From: Paenibacillus sp. JJ-100
Lineage (GTDB): Bacteria; Bacillota; Bacilli; Paenibacillales; Paenibacillaceae
Reading direction: 5' to 3'
DNA length: 64,000 nucleotides
NCBI RefSeq assembly: GCF_948329825.1
Contig: NZ_CAOJCM010000004.1
Span: 372,001 to 436,000, forward strand
In this document: one piece after another, positions 1 through 9,522 of the stretch
How positions within the stretch are numbered: the first letter of the stretch is position 1
Layout: each line of letters starts with the position of its first letter
The notes under the pieces: model-generated
Database searches by the model: none
What the model was told of the DNA's origin: nothing
What the model saw: the letters and a program-made list of their open reading frames with translations, nothing else
Program-made: the position numbers and the translations under genes

Positions 1-2
1 GA

Positions 3-341
3 TTTGCTGTGGGTTTCGGTATGTTGTTTTTAATGTATGTCATTGGTGCAGTCGGTGCAGGTGATGTGAAATTGTTTGGGGGGATCGGTGCATGGACAGG
101 ATTTACATTTGGTATACACGTTATTGTGTACTCGATCTTGTATGCTGGTGTGATTGGTTTAGTGATCCTCTTGTTTCGTAGAGATGCGGCGAAGCGAGTA
201 AGGACAATGGCATTTAATCTACTAAGTTTCTTTAAACTAGGTTCTCTTAAACTTGTAAGTCAGGAGAAAACATTAAAATTTCCGTTTATGCTGGCGGTGC
301 TGCCCGGCTTCGTTAGTTCATGGATATATGTGACGGTATAA
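3..341 (+). CDS. Prepilin peptidase (A24 family), 3' part only
   Basis: This is the C-terminal part of an A24 prepilin peptidase (TadV/CpaA type), an inner-membrane aspartic protease that processes prepilins for type IV or Tad pili. The reading frame is open to the left edge, so the true start lies outside the window. The visible part carries the family signature GAGDVKLFGG, in which the Asp of GxGD is one of the two catalytic aspartates. Two to three hydrophobic segments follow, near visible residues 28-55 and 90-108. It is followed after about 18 bases by the FHA protein gene, which suggests one pilus-assembly operon. The family is clear; the exact pilus system is inferred. Confidence 0.8.
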   Translation, partial: FAVGFGMLFLMYVIGAVGAGDVKLFGGIGAWTGFTFGIHVIVYSILYAGVIGLVILLFRRDAAKRVRTMAFNLLSFFKLGSLKLVSQEKTLKFPFMLAVLPGFVSSWIYVTV

Positions 342-359
342 TGGAAAGTGAGGAGCGAC

Positions 360-2129
360 ATGTACGGATTAACGAGAGATTTCGTGCGGAATGGCGGAGC
401 TTTTATGATTTTAGAAAAAGCAGACGGGCTTCGTATGGACGAGCTTAGCAAAGTGCAGATTGGTATGTTATTTTCCAATCGGATTCCACATGTTTTACCT
501 TTACATACGCGGGAGATTGATCAGAATGTAACGTTGCAGTATGACATCTCAGGTTATAAAATGCTATCCCAGATGTTAAAGTCTGGACATATCAGCCTGC
601 ATGTTCTATATCATCTTTTGTTTCAATTGGCTGATGTTCTTGTGGAGTGTAGGCAGTATATGTTAGAACCGCAGAATTTTTGGATTCAGGAGGATTACGT
701 ATTTATTCAGGGGTCAATGGAGCAGGGGGAGTTAGGTTTAGTTTATGTGCCGATGATGAACACCGGACAGACGGATCAAACCCCGCAGTTATTCCGTGAC
801 TTGGTCATCAGATTAATGGCTCATGTACAAGAATTGCAAGGCGAGGGCATACAAAGGGTATTGCAACTCTGTGATGATGAGCGATGGGATATTCAGAAGT
901 TGCGTGAGCTTTTGCATGAATTGTCCGCTGGAAGTTCCGCTCGACCGTCCAGCCAGCCAATAGGAGAGGAGAACGAGATCGGCTTCAATCTTAATACGTC
1001 AAATACAGGGCAACCGAATCTACCTCTACGTCCGTCATTACTCAAGCCAGATGTAGAGGTCCGAGACATTGACCCCAATATGAATTCTTTTTTACATAGG
1101 CGAACAAAAGAGAAAACTTCATCGGATAGCCCTAACTACACATTTCATAAACAGAACTCTGCACAGACACAGGTTCCTTTTGCCAAGTCGGCAGCACAGG
1201 AAGATATGGATATTGAAGAAGACAGTTCAGCGTCAAGTTCATCGCGTACTACATACCTATGGCTCGGTTGTATGGTCGCAATCGCACTAGTATGGAGATT
1301 TATCTACATGGAACAGCCAAGTCGTAATGTCATGATCCTGTCTATTTTGCTAAGTGTGGGACTGATTGCAGCTGCAGGCTGGATAGGGAAGACCGGGAAG
1401 AAAAAAAGTGGTTTTCGGAGTGAATCTGGGGATCGCAAACGCTTCACTTTATCATTGTCAGGAAGTAAAAAAGACAAACGGGCAAAGGTTGAAGAGGAAA
1501 TGTTTCAAGAGAGTTGGCGCTGGAATACGACAGACAAATCTGGAGGAGTGAAGGAGCCGTATAACGAATCTTTACAGGCGGGTTCGGTTGATGAAAACCG
1601 TATAGCCTCTCGTTTCTCAAACCTTAGCACTATGAGTGCTTCTGACATAACATCTATGGGTGCCACGCCAGAAGTAATGTATAATCCTCTGACTTCACAG
1701 AAACAAAGTGGAGAGTATGCTGGTTCTTCTGGGATGGAAAGCGCCATTCCTGCTGTGGATGCAACAGTGAATCTGCAACAACTGGCAGCATCCGGCATAG
1801 CCAATATAAACTCCGCAGTCAAATCCTATTATTTAGAACGAACGATAAAAAAAGGTGAACGGAGTGAACGTGTAGATCTGAAGGGAACATCTTTTGTCAT
1901 TGGAAGAGCCGAAGATATGGTCCAATGCGTAGATCGTTCAACAGGCATATCTCGTGCTCATGTAGAATTGAGCCGAAGTCAATCCGGTTATGTTATCAAG
2001 GATTTGGGTTCCGTCAATGGAACGATACTTCAGGGTCAACTGCTGGCCCCCTACAAGGAGTATCCATTGACGGATGGAGATACATTTATCCTGGCTGAAA
2101 CGGTCTATGTTTATCGAGTGGCAGGTTAA
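360..2129 (+). CDS. DUF6382-like N-terminal domain and C-terminal FHA domain, membrane protein
   Basis: The roughly 589-residue protein has an N-terminal cytosolic domain of about 190 residues that resembles DUF6382. A polar linker rich in Ser, Asn and Gln follows, then two hydrophobic segments near residues 299-316 and 323-342, a second linker, and a C-terminal FHA domain near 511-586. The FHA core is visible as SFVIGR, SRAHVEL and GSVNGT, the phosphothreonine-binding elements. FHA domains dock phosphorylated partners, so a regulatory or scaffolding role is likely. I start it at ATG 360, because GAGGAG lies 5-10 bases upstream; the GTG at 348 sits inside that ribosome binding site. It follows the prepilin peptidase, so a role in Tad-like pilus assembly is inferred. 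Confidence 0.75.
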   Translation: MYGLTRDFVRNGGAFMILEKADGLRMDELSKVQIGMLFSNRIPHVLPLHTREIDQNVTLQYDISGYKMLSQMLKSGHISLHVLYHLLFQLADVLVECRQYMLEPQNFWIQEDYVFIQGSMEQGELGLVYVPMMNTGQTDQTPQLFRDLVIRLMAHVQELQGEGIQRVLQLCDDERWDIQKLRELLHELSAGSSARPSSQPIGEENEIGFNLNTSNTGQPNLPLRPSLLKPDVEVRDIDPNMNSFLHRRTKEKTSSDSPNYTFHKQNSAQTQVPFAKSAAQEDMDIEEDSSASSSSRTTYLWLGCMVAIALVWRFIYMEQPSRNVMILSILLSVGLIAAAGWIGKTGKKKSGFRSESGDRKRFTLSLSGSKKDKRAKVEEEMFQESWRWNTTDKSGGVKEPYNESLQAGSVDENRIASRFSNLSTMSASDITSMGATPEVMYNPLTSQKQSGEYAGSSGMESAIPAVDATVNLQQLAASGIANINSAVKSYYLERTIKKGERSERVDLKGTSFVIGRAEDMVQCVDRSTGISRAHVELSRSQSGYVIKDLGSVNGTILQGQLLAPYKEYPLTDGDTFILAETVYVYRVAG

Positions 2130-2155
2130 ATGTGCTTACGGATGACGTATAAATT

Positions 2156-3067
2156 TTAATCGGACAAGCCTCGATGCTTCAGATCTTCCAACGCTTGAGT
2201 CAGTGTCGGAAAAGTGAATTGAAAGCCATGGTCCAGTGCCTTTTGCGGAATGACACGCTGTCCTTGCAGCAGGACAACAGACAGCTCACCAACAATGGTT
2301 TTGATCAAGAAAGCGGGCACGGGGAACCAGTGAGGACGATGATAGACTTTGCCTATTGTACGACCGAATTCATCATTGGTTACGGGGTGAGGAGCAGCAG
2401 CGTTAACAGGGCCGGAGATTTCTTTGTTGTGAATGGTAAAGTCGATCAACCGAACGATATCCATAATGTGAATCCAGCTGGTCCACTGCTTGCCACTGCC
2501 GATCTTGCCGCCAAACCCCAGCATATATGGCAGTTTCATCAATGGGAATGCCCCTTTCTTATGTCCCAAAACGAGACTCACCCGAATTTTGACCAGTCGT
2601 ACACCTTGGATGGCATCGGCAGCATTTTCCCATTTCTCGGAGACCCGTGAAGGGAAGTTCATACACCTTTGCGGACTGTTCTCATCAAAAGTTTCATCAG
2701 GGGAAGTTCCATAGATCGCCATAGCTGAAGCCTGAACGACCACTTCAGGCTTTTGCTTCAGAGTTTCTACCAGCCTAGCAACTCGTGCGACGGTTGTGAC
2801 TCTGGATTCCACAATCTCATGCTTGGCCTTGGTTGTCCACCGTTGGTTAAGTGTCTCACCTGCAAGGTTCACCAAGGCATCAAAGCCTTCCAGTTCATGT
2901 GGCATTTCATCAAGCTGTTCCCAAGAAATATATGTAAGGTTTGTACTCGGATTAGGCATGTCAGGAAGCTTGCGAGTGATTACTTTCACATGATGTCCCA
3001 CTTCTAACCAGTAATCCACAATCGCTCCGCCTACAAATCCGGTTCCCCCGCAAATGGCAATCTTCAT
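2156..3067 (-). CDS. TIGR01777-type NAD(P)-dependent epimerase (SDR superfamily)
   Basis: This is an extended short-chain dehydrogenase/reductase of the YfcH/TIGR01777 family. The nucleotide-binding motif CGGTGFVGG lies at the N-terminus. The family features NLAGE, the SRV stretch after the KAKHEIVE helix, and a C-terminal domain with a PHPVTN loop are visible. The physiological substrate of this family is not established. The start is ATG 3067, preceded by GAGAGGGTG; an upstream ATG at 3130 would add 21 poorly conserved residues. It is convergent with the FHA gene and lies downstream of the DUF2621-like gene on the same strand. Confidence 0.85.
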   Translation of the reverse strand: MKIAICGGTGFVGGAIVDYWLEVGHHVKVITRKLPDMPNPSTNLTYISWEQLDEMPHELEGFDALVNLAGETLNQRWTTKAKHEIVESRVTTVARVARLVETLKQKPEVVVQASAMAIYGTSPDETFDENSPQRCMNFPSRVSEKWENAADAIQGVRLVKIRVSLVLGHKKGAFPLMKLPYMLGFGGKIGSGKQWTSWIHIMDIVRLIDFTIHNKEISGPVNAAAPHPVTNDEFGRTIGKVYHRPHWFPVPAFLIKTIVGELSVVLLQGQRVIPQKALDHGFQFTFPTLTQALEDLKHRGLSD

Positions 3068-3231
3068 AATGAGCACCCTCTCTACATGAGTCAAAAAGCC
3101 CCACACGGTAAGTTTTGAACGAGTGAACAAGCCTCACCGAGCGGAGCTAATCTGTGTAATTCATTTAACCAGATTTGTGTCAAGTCTAACGATCTGGTCT
3201 TGCTTTATTTTTCACCCAGTCCTTACGTAAA

Positions 3232-3699
3232 TTATTTCATTAAGTGACGGTAGGGAGTGTAGTCGATTTTATTTTTCTCCAAAAATTTAACTAAAAATTT
3301 GTTGTCCCGTTTGGGTGTTGCGATGATATAACCTTTAATGCAATGATCTCTTGATACTTCGGTTGCACAATCCTCCACAGCAAGTTTACCGATCTCTGCT
3401 GCAATAGAATGTTTGGCGATGTCGCGAAAAGGGCCTGGCACAGGCTCAACAAGCTGGTCAAGGAAAGCTTTGGCTTCATCTGTCCATAAGTGTCTGCTTG
3501 TCTCTACCCAATAATTTTGCCAATCCAGCTTCGATTTGCCATCTGCTTTGGGCAGCACTTTGAGGAATTTGCGCATCATAAAAAAACCACCTATGCACAT
3601 GCTTCCAAGTAGTACAAGCGTCCAAAATGCGATCGTATTCATAAACCAGTTACTGGGGGTACTGTTGGTTAAAAAGTGGGTGTAGGCATTAGCAATCAT
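3232..3699 (-). CDS. DUF2621-like membrane-anchored protein
   Basis: A 155-residue protein with one N-terminal transmembrane segment near residues 20-42 (WFMNTIAFWTLVLLGSMCIG), followed by a basic, soluble C-terminal region. The region containing WTDEAKAFLDQLVEPVPG and the end DYTPYR look like the DUF2621 family of Bacillota (B. subtilis YneK-like). I assign this from memory of the family with moderate certainty. No catalytic motif is evident; one Cys pair (DCATEV and DHCIKG) is present in the C-terminal half. The start is supported by GAGGTGATT about 6 bases upstream. It is divergent from the endonuclease IV gene. Confidence 0.6.
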   Translation of the reverse strand: MIANAYTHFLTNSTPSNWFMNTIAFWTLVLLGSMCIGGFFMMRKFLKVLPKADGKSKLDWQNYWVETSRHLWTDEAKAFLDQLVEPVPGPFRDIAKHSIAAEIGKLAVEDCATEVSRDHCIKGYIIATPKRDNKFLVKFLEKNKIDYTPYRHLMK

Positions 3700-3862
3700 C
3701 GCGGAATCACCTCGTTTATTAATTTTACGCAGTAAAAGAAAGCGCTATCTATGTTGCGTACGTAACTGTAAAAAATAGCCTCTCATCCGAATTATAGCGC
3801 ATTTCTAGATTTATTTCGATAATCGCGTTATGATAAGGGATAATTCGGAATAAGGGGGATCA

Positions 3863-4972
3863 ATGATGCTGAAAATCGGCTCCCACGTGTCCTTTTCGGA
3901 CAAGGGATTACTGAGTGCAACGAAAGAAGCGTCTTCGTACGGTTCTAGTTCGTTTATGATATATACGGGTGCACCGCAGAATACCCGCCGCAAACCTATT
4001 GAATCGATGTTCATCGAGGAAGGTAAACTGGCGATGCAGGCAGGTGGCATCGAGGAAATTGTTGTCCACGCTCCCTATATCATTAATTTGGGTTCATACA
4101 AGGACAACACGTATAGACTGGCTGTGGATTTTCTTCAAGAAGAAATTCGCCGTACCCATGCCATTGGTGTGAAAAATATTGTACTGCATCCTGGTGCATT
4201 CACAGATAAAGATGCTCATTACGGTATTGAGCGCATCGCACAAGGACTGAATGAAGTGTTGGATGGCGTTCAGGAGACGGATGTGAACATCGCCCTCGAG
4301 ACCATGGCTGGTAAAGGAACTGAAATGGGGCGCAGCTTTGAGGAAATCGCTCAGATTATCGATAAAGTAACACACAACGAGCGCTTGACCGTGTGTATGG
4401 ATACTTGTCACATTCATGATGCCGGCTATGACATTGTCAATGATCTGGACGGTGTGCTGGATCAATTCGACCGCACGGTGGGACTTGATCGAATTGCTGT
4501 TATGCACATCAATGATAGTAAAAATGCTGCAGGTGCACGCAAGGACCGTCATACGCCTATTGGATCGGGCTGGATCGGTTTTGAAGCGATCAATCGTATT
4601 GTGAACCATGAAAAATTGCACAATCGCCCGTTCATTCTAGAGACGCCATGGATTGGTAAAGAGGCGAAGACACAGCGTCCAATGTATGAAATCGAGATTG
4701 CATTGCTCCGCGGAGACGTAGAAGGTCGTTTTGGCCAGGAGTTTCTGAATGAGGTTGAGCAACTGCAGCATTTCTTCAAAGGTAAAGAACTGGCTTCTCG
4801 CGCCTATGTACTTGACGTGTGGACTCTGCTCAAAAATGATGCGAAAGCCAAAAAGGCTGATCCACGTGAACCGCTAGAACGGTTATACGACATGGTGACG
4901 GAAGCAGCGCTATTTCCACATCTGAATGAAGAACAAGTGAACCATCGCTTGATTGCATGGCTTGCAGGGTAA
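3863..4972 (+). CDS. nfo: Endonuclease IV (apurinic/apyrimidinic endonuclease) with C-terminal extension
   Basis: Zn-dependent AP endonuclease of base excision repair (TIM-barrel fold), cleaving 5' of abasic sites. Metal-site motifs are all visible: GSHVSF at the start, [47 protein letters not shown] and ILETPW. The start ATG 3863 has AAGGGGGA upstream. Family members are usually about 280-300 residues; this one is 369. The barrel seems complete by about residue 280, so roughly 80 residues form an extra, probably helical C-terminal region of unknown role. It is a single gene between a divergent DUF2621-like gene and purU. Confidence 0.93.
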   Translation: MMLKIGSHVSFSDKGLLSATKEASSYGSSSFMIYTGAPQNTRRKPIESMFIEEGKLAMQAGGIEEIVVHAPYIINLGSYKDNTYRLAVDFLQEEIRRTHAIGVKNIVLHPGAFTDKDAHYGIERIAQGLNEVLDGVQETDVNIALETMAGKGTEMGRSFEEIAQIIDKVTHNERLTVCMDTCHIHDAGYDIVNDLDGVLDQFDRTVGLDRIAVMHINDSKNAAGARKDRHTPIGSGWIGFEAINRIVNHEKLHNRPFILETPWIGKEAKTQRPMYEIEIALLRGDVEGRFGQEFLNEVEQLQHFFKGKELASRAYVLDVWTLLKNDAKAKKADPREPLERLYDMVTEAALFPHLNEEQVNHRLIAWLAG

Positions 4973-5039
4973 TCCCTGCAAGTCTTGCCTGATATAATTC
5001 CTGAATGTTTGTTTATTTTGAAGGAGGAAGATTACCCCG

Positions 5040-5933
5040 ATGGAGATTCATGCTAAACAAGTACGACCTGATAATCAAAACCGTGCCAATCGAGCACGAA
5101 TGCTCATTTCCTGTCCAGATGGTCCAGGGATTGTAGCTGCTGTATCACACTTTTTGCACCAGCATGGCGCTAACATTGTACAATCTGACCAGTATACGAT
5201 GGACCCTGCTGGTGGTATGTTCTTTATGCGAATTGAATTCGATCTTGCACAGCTGCAGGATAACTTAAAGAAACTGGAAACCGACTTTGCCGAAGTAGCG
5301 TCAAGATTTAAGATGGAATGGTCCCTTACCGCGGTTAGCCGCAAGAAAAGACTGGCTATTTTTGTCTCAAAAGAAGACCACTGTCTGGTAGAGTTACTAT
5401 GGCAATGGCAAGCAGGCGATCTGGATGCAGATATTGCGCTTGTGGTCAGCAACCATTTGGACATGAAGGATTATGTGGAATCATTTGGTATCCCTTACCA
5501 TCATATCCCGGTTACAGCGGATACGAAGAAAGAGGCAGAACAACGCCAATTAGAAGTCATTGGAAATGATGTAGATGTAATCATCCTTGCACGTTATATG
5601 CAGATTATTTCTCCAATGTTTATCGAGCATTATCACAACCGCATTATCAATATTCATCACTCGTTCTTGCCAGCCTTTGTTGGTGGAAAGCCTTATGCAC
5701 AGGCGTATAACCGTGGTGTCAAAATCATCGGAGCAACTGCACACTATGTAACAGAAGAGTTGGATGGCGGTCCGATTATTGAACAAGACGTTCAGCGTGT
5801 AAGTCACAGGGATGATGTAACTGAATTGAAACGTATTGGACGCACGATTGAGCGTGTTGTACTTGCACGAGCGGTCAAATGGCATGTAGAGGATCGTATT
5901 CTTGTACATGAGAACAAAACGGTGGTATTTTAA
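5040..5933 (+). CDS. purU: Formyltetrahydrofolate deformylase
   Basis: PurU hydrolyses 10-formyl-THF to THF and formate, balancing the one-carbon pool. An N-terminal ACT domain (about residues 20-95, starting MLISCPDGPGIVAAV) precedes the formyltransferase-like catalytic domain (about 104-290). The catalytic region shows NIHHSFLPAF near residues 204-213, with Asn204 and His206, and ELDGGPIIEQD with Asp242. Length is normal. A good AAGGAGG lies 12 bases before the ATG. It probably forms a single-gene unit, ending at the hairpin at 5999-6040. Confidence 0.94.
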   Translation: MEIHAKQVRPDNQNRANRARMLISCPDGPGIVAAVSHFLHQHGANIVQSDQYTMDPAGGMFFMRIEFDLAQLQDNLKKLETDFAEVASRFKMEWSLTAVSRKKRLAIFVSKEDHCLVELLWQWQAGDLDADIALVVSNHLDMKDYVESFGIPYHHIPVTADTKKEAEQRQLEVIGNDVDVIILARYMQIISPMFIEHYHNRIINIHHSFLPAFVGGKPYAQAYNRGVKIIGATAHYVTEELDGGPIIEQDVQRVSHRDDVTELKRIGRTIERVVLARAVKWHVEDRILVHENKTVVF

Positions 5934-5998
5934 TCTTTTACTTTAACACTGTGCAAGGTTGATTCGTAACCTTGCAAGCGAAAGCTAGATAATTAAGC

Positions 5999-6040
5999 GA
6001 AGCGGCCCTCAGTTCATCATTGAACTGGGGGTCGCTTTTT
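5999..6040 (+). terminator. Rho-independent terminator after purU
   Basis: A stem of about 16 bp (AGCGGCCCTCAGTTCA pairing with TGAACTGGGGGTCGCT, with G:U pairs) is followed by a run of five Ts. The stop codon of the opposing gene (6017-6019) falls in the loop. Confidence 0.8.
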
Positions 6041-6493
6041 GGCGAGTACATATTTTCCGCACATACCAAGCAATGTACCAAATAACAGATGACCTGCAAC
6101 CCAATATAAGATCGCTCCAGTGTCATTCAAGTCAGGCACACGTGGGGATAACGGAGCTAAGGGGATGTACAATAGGGAAGAGAGCGCACCAAGTATTATT
6201 CCCCGGATGATCGGACGACCTGAACGCTGGATCCACCAAATATAGAAGATGCCAATGACCATAGAAACAGCGAGATGAAGGAAAAATTCAAACCATTCCG
6301 GTAAGTGGGCAGGTAGTCCTGGCACAAAATCAACGTTTAATAACAAGGTGTACACTTTCTCACCGCTTAGCGCCTGAACGGATTTGAGAAAGAAACCAAG
6401 AAAAACACCCGTGACTATTCCAGTTATGATTCCTGATAACAAGGGTAATGATGTTTTTAAAGAACTAGACGGGTGTCGCTTTGAATGAGGCAT
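6017..6493 (-). CDS. Small four-helix membrane protein of unknown function
   Basis: A 158-residue protein with a basic N-terminus (MPHSKRHPSS) and about four hydrophobic segments near residues 17-37, 68-87, 95-113 and 127-147. A loop rich in Pro (APLSPRVPDL) precedes the last helix, and the C-terminus is basic. The general layout recalls YqhR/YagU-like small membrane proteins, but I do not recognise a family with confidence. The ribosome binding site is GGAGGAATTA just upstream of the ATG. The gene is convergent with purU, and its 3' end overlaps the purU terminator. Confidence 0.6.
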   Translation of the reverse strand: MPHSKRHPSSSLKTSLPLLSGIITGIVTGVFLGFFLKSVQALSGEKVYTLLLNVDFVPGLPAHLPEWFEFFLHLAVSMVIGIFYIWWIQRSGRPIIRGIILGALSSLLYIPLAPLSPRVPDLNDTGAILYWVAGHLLFGTLLGMCGKYVLAKKRPPVQ

Positions 6494-6581
6494 ATTAATT
6501 CCTCCTTGGGTGTATGGTTTTTGGCTTAAGGGTTATACTTCATCCGATGGATTAGCAAGATTCAACATTTGATCAGCCGCA

Positions 6582-6616
6582 TTTTCCGTAACTTTCTAAA
6601 AGAAGGTTATGGAAAA
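6582..6616. repeat. Inverted repeat between divergent genes
   Basis: TTTTCCGTAACTTTCT (6582-6597) and AGAAGGTTATGGAAAA (6601-6616) form an imperfect 16-bp inverted repeat with a 3-base loop. No T-run follows on either strand. It lies about 150 bp upstream of the tkt start, so it may be a regulator site or an RNA hairpin. Confidence 0.5.
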
Positions 6617-6681
6617 GCTTCACTCCAAGTGATACAATACAAAAGTGAATAAGTCAAAATGAAACATTCAAGCGGATTTAC

Positions 6682-6710
6682 TTATTGTTTATGCGGTTTG
6701 CTTGTATGAT
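6682..6710 (+). promoter_or_regulatory. Putative sigma-A promoter of tkt
   Basis: TTATTG (6682-6687) and TATGAT (6705-6710) are separated by 17 bases and lie about 55 bases upstream of the tkt start. The -10 is good and the -35 weak. This is a prediction from consensus only. Confidence 0.45.
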
Positions 6711-6764
6711 GAGAGGGATTCGCTTGCGCACCCGACTTATCTAAAGACATGAGGAGGACAAACC

Positions 6765-8807
6765 ATGACTGACAAGAACGAAGCGATTCAAAAGGACGAG
6801 AACAACACAATTGACAACCTGTCGATTACAACCGTACGTACTTTGGCGATTGATGCAATTGAGAAGGCTAACTCCGGACACCCGGGCATGCCGATGGGCT
6901 CCGCTCCGATGGGGTACCAGCTTTTTGCAAAAACGATGACTCATAACCCGGACCACCCGACTTGGATTAACCGGGACCGCTTTGTGCTGTCCGCAGGACA
7001 TGGTTCCATGCTTCTGTATAGCTTGCTGCACCTGAGCGGCTATGATCTTCCGATGGAAGAATTGAAACAATTCCGTCAATGGGGAAGCAAAACTCCAGGT
7101 CACCCGGAATTCGGACATACAGCTGGTGTTGATGCAACAACTGGACCACTGGGTCAAGGTATTGCTATGGCAGTTGGTATGGCGATGGCGGAAGCTCAAC
7201 TGGGCGCAACTTACAACAAAGACAACTTCAACGTTGTTGATCACTATACGTATGCCATCTGTGGTGATGGTGACTTGATGGAAGGCGTGTCTCATGAATC
7301 AGCTTCCCTGGCTGGACGTCTGGGCCTTGGTAAACTGATCATGCTGTTTGATTCCAACGACATTACACTGGACGGTAAACTGGATCTTTCCTCTTCCGAA
7401 AGCATTGCGAAACGGTTTGATGCGTATGGCTGGCAAGTGCTTCGCGTTGAAGATGGTAACGATCTGCCTGCAATTGAAAAAGCAATCAAAGAAGCTCAAG
7501 CGGACACTGCACGTCCTACATTGATCGAAGTGAAAACCGTTATCGGTTACGGTAGCCCGAACAAACAAGGTAAAGGCGGTCACGGCGGTACTCACGGATC
7601 TCCACTGGGTGCTGAAGAAGCTAAGCTGACCAAAGAATACTATAAATGGGTATACGAAGAGGACTTCCACGTACCCGCTGAAGTACGCAATCACTTTGCT
7701 CAAGTAAAAGAGCGTGGTATCGCTGCTAACAAAGCTTGGGATGAGAAATTCGCTGAGTACAAAAAAGCGTACCCTGAACTGGCTGCTCAGTTCGAAACTG
7801 CAATCAACGGCGACCTTCCAGAAGGTTGGGATCGTGACCTGCCGAAATATGCAGCAACCGACAAAGCGTTGTCTACACGTGTAGCATCCGGTAATGCTCT
7901 GAATGGTTTGGCGCATAACGTGCCACAATTGACAGGCGGATCTGCTGACCTGGAGAGCTCCACAATGACTCACCTGAACAATCTGACAAACTTCACTCCA
8001 GAAGACTACTCCGGACGTAATATCTATTTCGGTATCCGTGAGTTTGGTATGGCTGGAGCGATGAACGGTATGGCACTGCATAGCGGTGTGAAAGTATTCG
8101 GCGGTACGTTCTTCGTATTTACCGACTACCTGCGTCCGGCTGTTCGTCTGGCTGCATTGATGAATCTGCCAGTTACTTATGTTCTGACTCACGACAGTAT
8201 CGCTGTTGGTGAAGACGGCCCTACGCACGAACCAATCGAGCAATTGGCATCCTTGCGTATCATCCCTAACCTGACAGTAATTCGTCCGGCTGACGGTAAC
8301 GAAACTTCAGCAGCTTGGGCTTATGCGATCGAAAATAAAGAAAACCCGGTTGCTCTGGTGTTGACTCGTCAAAACCTGCCGATCCTCGAAGGAACCGTAG
8401 AAGGCGCACGTGAGAACGTGAAACGCGGTGCTTATGTTGTGTCTGATGCGAAGGATGGCAAACCGGTTGCTCAAATTATTGCTACAGGTTCTGAAGTACA
8501 GCTGGCTGTTAAAGCTCAAGCTGCACTGGCTGAGCAAGGCATTCAAGTTCGTGTAATTAGCATGCCAAGCTGGGATCTGTTCGAGAAACAAGACAAAGCT
8601 TACAAAGAGTCCGTGCTTCTGCCGGATGTTAAAGCTCGTCTTGCGATTGAAATGGCTCATCCAATGGGCTGGGAGAAATACGTTGGAGATCAAGGTGACA
8701 TTCTCGGAATCAGCACTTTCGGTGCTTCCGCGCCTGGTGACCGTGTAATCCAAGAATATGGCTTTACGGTGGATAATGTAGTTAGCCGCGTAAAAGCATT
8801 ACTGTAA
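6765..8807 (+). CDS. tkt: Transketolase
   Basis: Thiamine-diphosphate enzyme of the non-oxidative pentose phosphate pathway, moving two-carbon ketol units between sugar phosphates. The 680 residues match the family length. The N-terminal cofactor domain shows [18 protein letters not shown], and the TPP motif [12 protein letters not shown] ending in [10 protein letters not shown]. The middle domain has [13 protein letters not shown], and later parts show [13 protein letters not shown] and [15 protein letters not shown] lies 12 bases upstream of the ATG. The gene stands alone with its own predicted promoter and a long hairpin downstream. It is not far from pgi, but the two appear separately transcribed. 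Confidence 0.97.
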   Translation: MTDKNEAIQKDENNTIDNLSITTVRTLAIDAIEKANSGHPGMPMGSAPMGYQLFAKTMTHNPDHPTWINRDRFVLSAGHGSMLLYSLLHLSGYDLPMEELKQFRQWGSKTPGHPEFGHTAGVDATTGPLGQGIAMAVGMAMAEAQLGATYNKDNFNVVDHYTYAICGDGDLMEGVSHESASLAGRLGLGKLIMLFDSNDITLDGKLDLSSSESIAKRFDAYGWQVLRVEDGNDLPAIEKAIKEAQADTARPTLIEVKTVIGYGSPNKQGKGGHGGTHGSPLGAEEAKLTKEYYKWVYEEDFHVPAEVRNHFAQVKERGIAANKAWDEKFAEYKKAYPELAAQFETAINGDLPEGWDRDLPKYAATDKALSTRVASGNALNGLAHNVPQLTGGSADLESSTMTHLNNLTNFTPEDYSGRNIYFGIREFGMAGAMNGMALHSGVKVFGGTFFVFTDYLRPAVRLAALMNLPVTYVLTHDSIAVGEDGPTHEPIEQLASLRIIPNLTVIRPADGNETSAAWAYAIENKENPVALVLTRQNLPILEGTVEGARENVKRGAYVVSDAKDGKPVAQIIATGSEVQLAVKAQAALAEQGIQVRVISMPSWDLFEKQDKAYKESVLLPDVKARLAIEMAHPMGWEKYVGDQGDILGISTFGASAPGDRVIQEYGFTVDNVVSRVKALL

Positions 8808-8890
8808 TAGTTCTTAATAGTTCTAGTTGACTTTGATTTTACGTTTCATTGTATGCAAGTCAACTTGTAATGAGCTTTTGTTTCAATAGT

Positions 8891-8945
8891 ACTGTCATGG
8901 CCGGAACAGCTTAGTCCAGTTCTGGTCCATGACAGTTGTTATTTC
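8891..8945 (+). terminator. Hairpin downstream of tkt
   Basis: ACTGTCATGGCCGGAAC (8891-8907) pairs with GTTCTGGTCCATGACAGT (8919-8936) with one bulge, followed by TGTTATTT. A second, looser pair (AGTTGACTT at 8825-8833 and AAGTCAACT at 8857-8865) lies between it and the tkt stop. The T-run is short, so termination is likely but not certain. Confidence 0.6.
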
Positions 8946-9026
8946 CGCCAGTGCCAAGGGTGTGAATGGACGCCCGGGTCTGTGTTGCCTTTTGTTTTGT
9001 ATTAACCTTCAGGGGAGCGGGTACAC

Positions 9027-9344
9027 ATGTCACAATTGGATCAAGTCAGTGTAGTGAAAAAGGCCAACATTTACTATGATGGTCAGGTAACCAGTAGAAC
9101 GGTTATTTTGGGGGATGGCAGTAAAGTAACGCTCGGTATCATGCTTCCAGGCAGCTATGAATTCGGTACGGATTCCCGCGAGATCATGGAGATTCTGTCC
9201 GGAGACCTGAAAGTATTGCTTCCTGGTGAAGAAGAGTGGCAAGAGATTCAAGGCCAAGCGACGTTTCATGTGCCTGCCAAATCTACACTTAAACTGGTGA
9301 TACGCAGCGTTACTGACTACGTCTGTTCGTACCCGGGGGAATAA
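9027..9344 (+). CDS. ppnP: Pyrimidine/purine nucleoside phosphorylase (PpnP, cupin fold)
   Basis: A 105-residue single-domain cupin of the PpnP/YaiE (DUF1255) family, which phosphorolyses several nucleosides to free base and ribose 1-phosphate. Family hallmarks are visible: KANIYYDG, SRTVILGDGS, TLGIMLPGSYEFGT, MEILSGDLKVLLPG and the C-terminal YVCSYPG. Length matches the family. GGGGAGCGGG precedes the ATG. It appears monocistronic and ends in a clear terminator. Confidence 0.93.
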   Translation: MSQLDQVSVVKKANIYYDGQVTSRTVILGDGSKVTLGIMLPGSYEFGTDSREIMEILSGDLKVLLPGEEEWQEIQGQATFHVPAKSTLKLVIRSVTDYVCSYPGE

Positions 9345-9350
9345 CTCAAG

Positions 9351-9398
9351 AAGGGGAACTCGAACCGCAATACTGCGGATTCGATTTGCCCTTTTTGC
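9351..9398 (+). terminator. Rho-independent terminator after ppnP
   Basis: A long stem (GGGGAACTCGAACCGCA pairing with TGCGGATTCGATTTGCCC, loop ATAC) is followed by a five-T run, 7 bases after the stop codon. Confidence 0.8.
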
Positions 9399-9522
9399 TT
9401 CTTGGCTGTGAAAGTCAAGTTATGCGTAAGCTTGTCAGCCTGATGGATTTGAAGTATCCTAAGGACAAGTTGTATAACATGAAAACGGAATAATATACCG
9501 ATATCAGGAGGTTTTTGAGATC

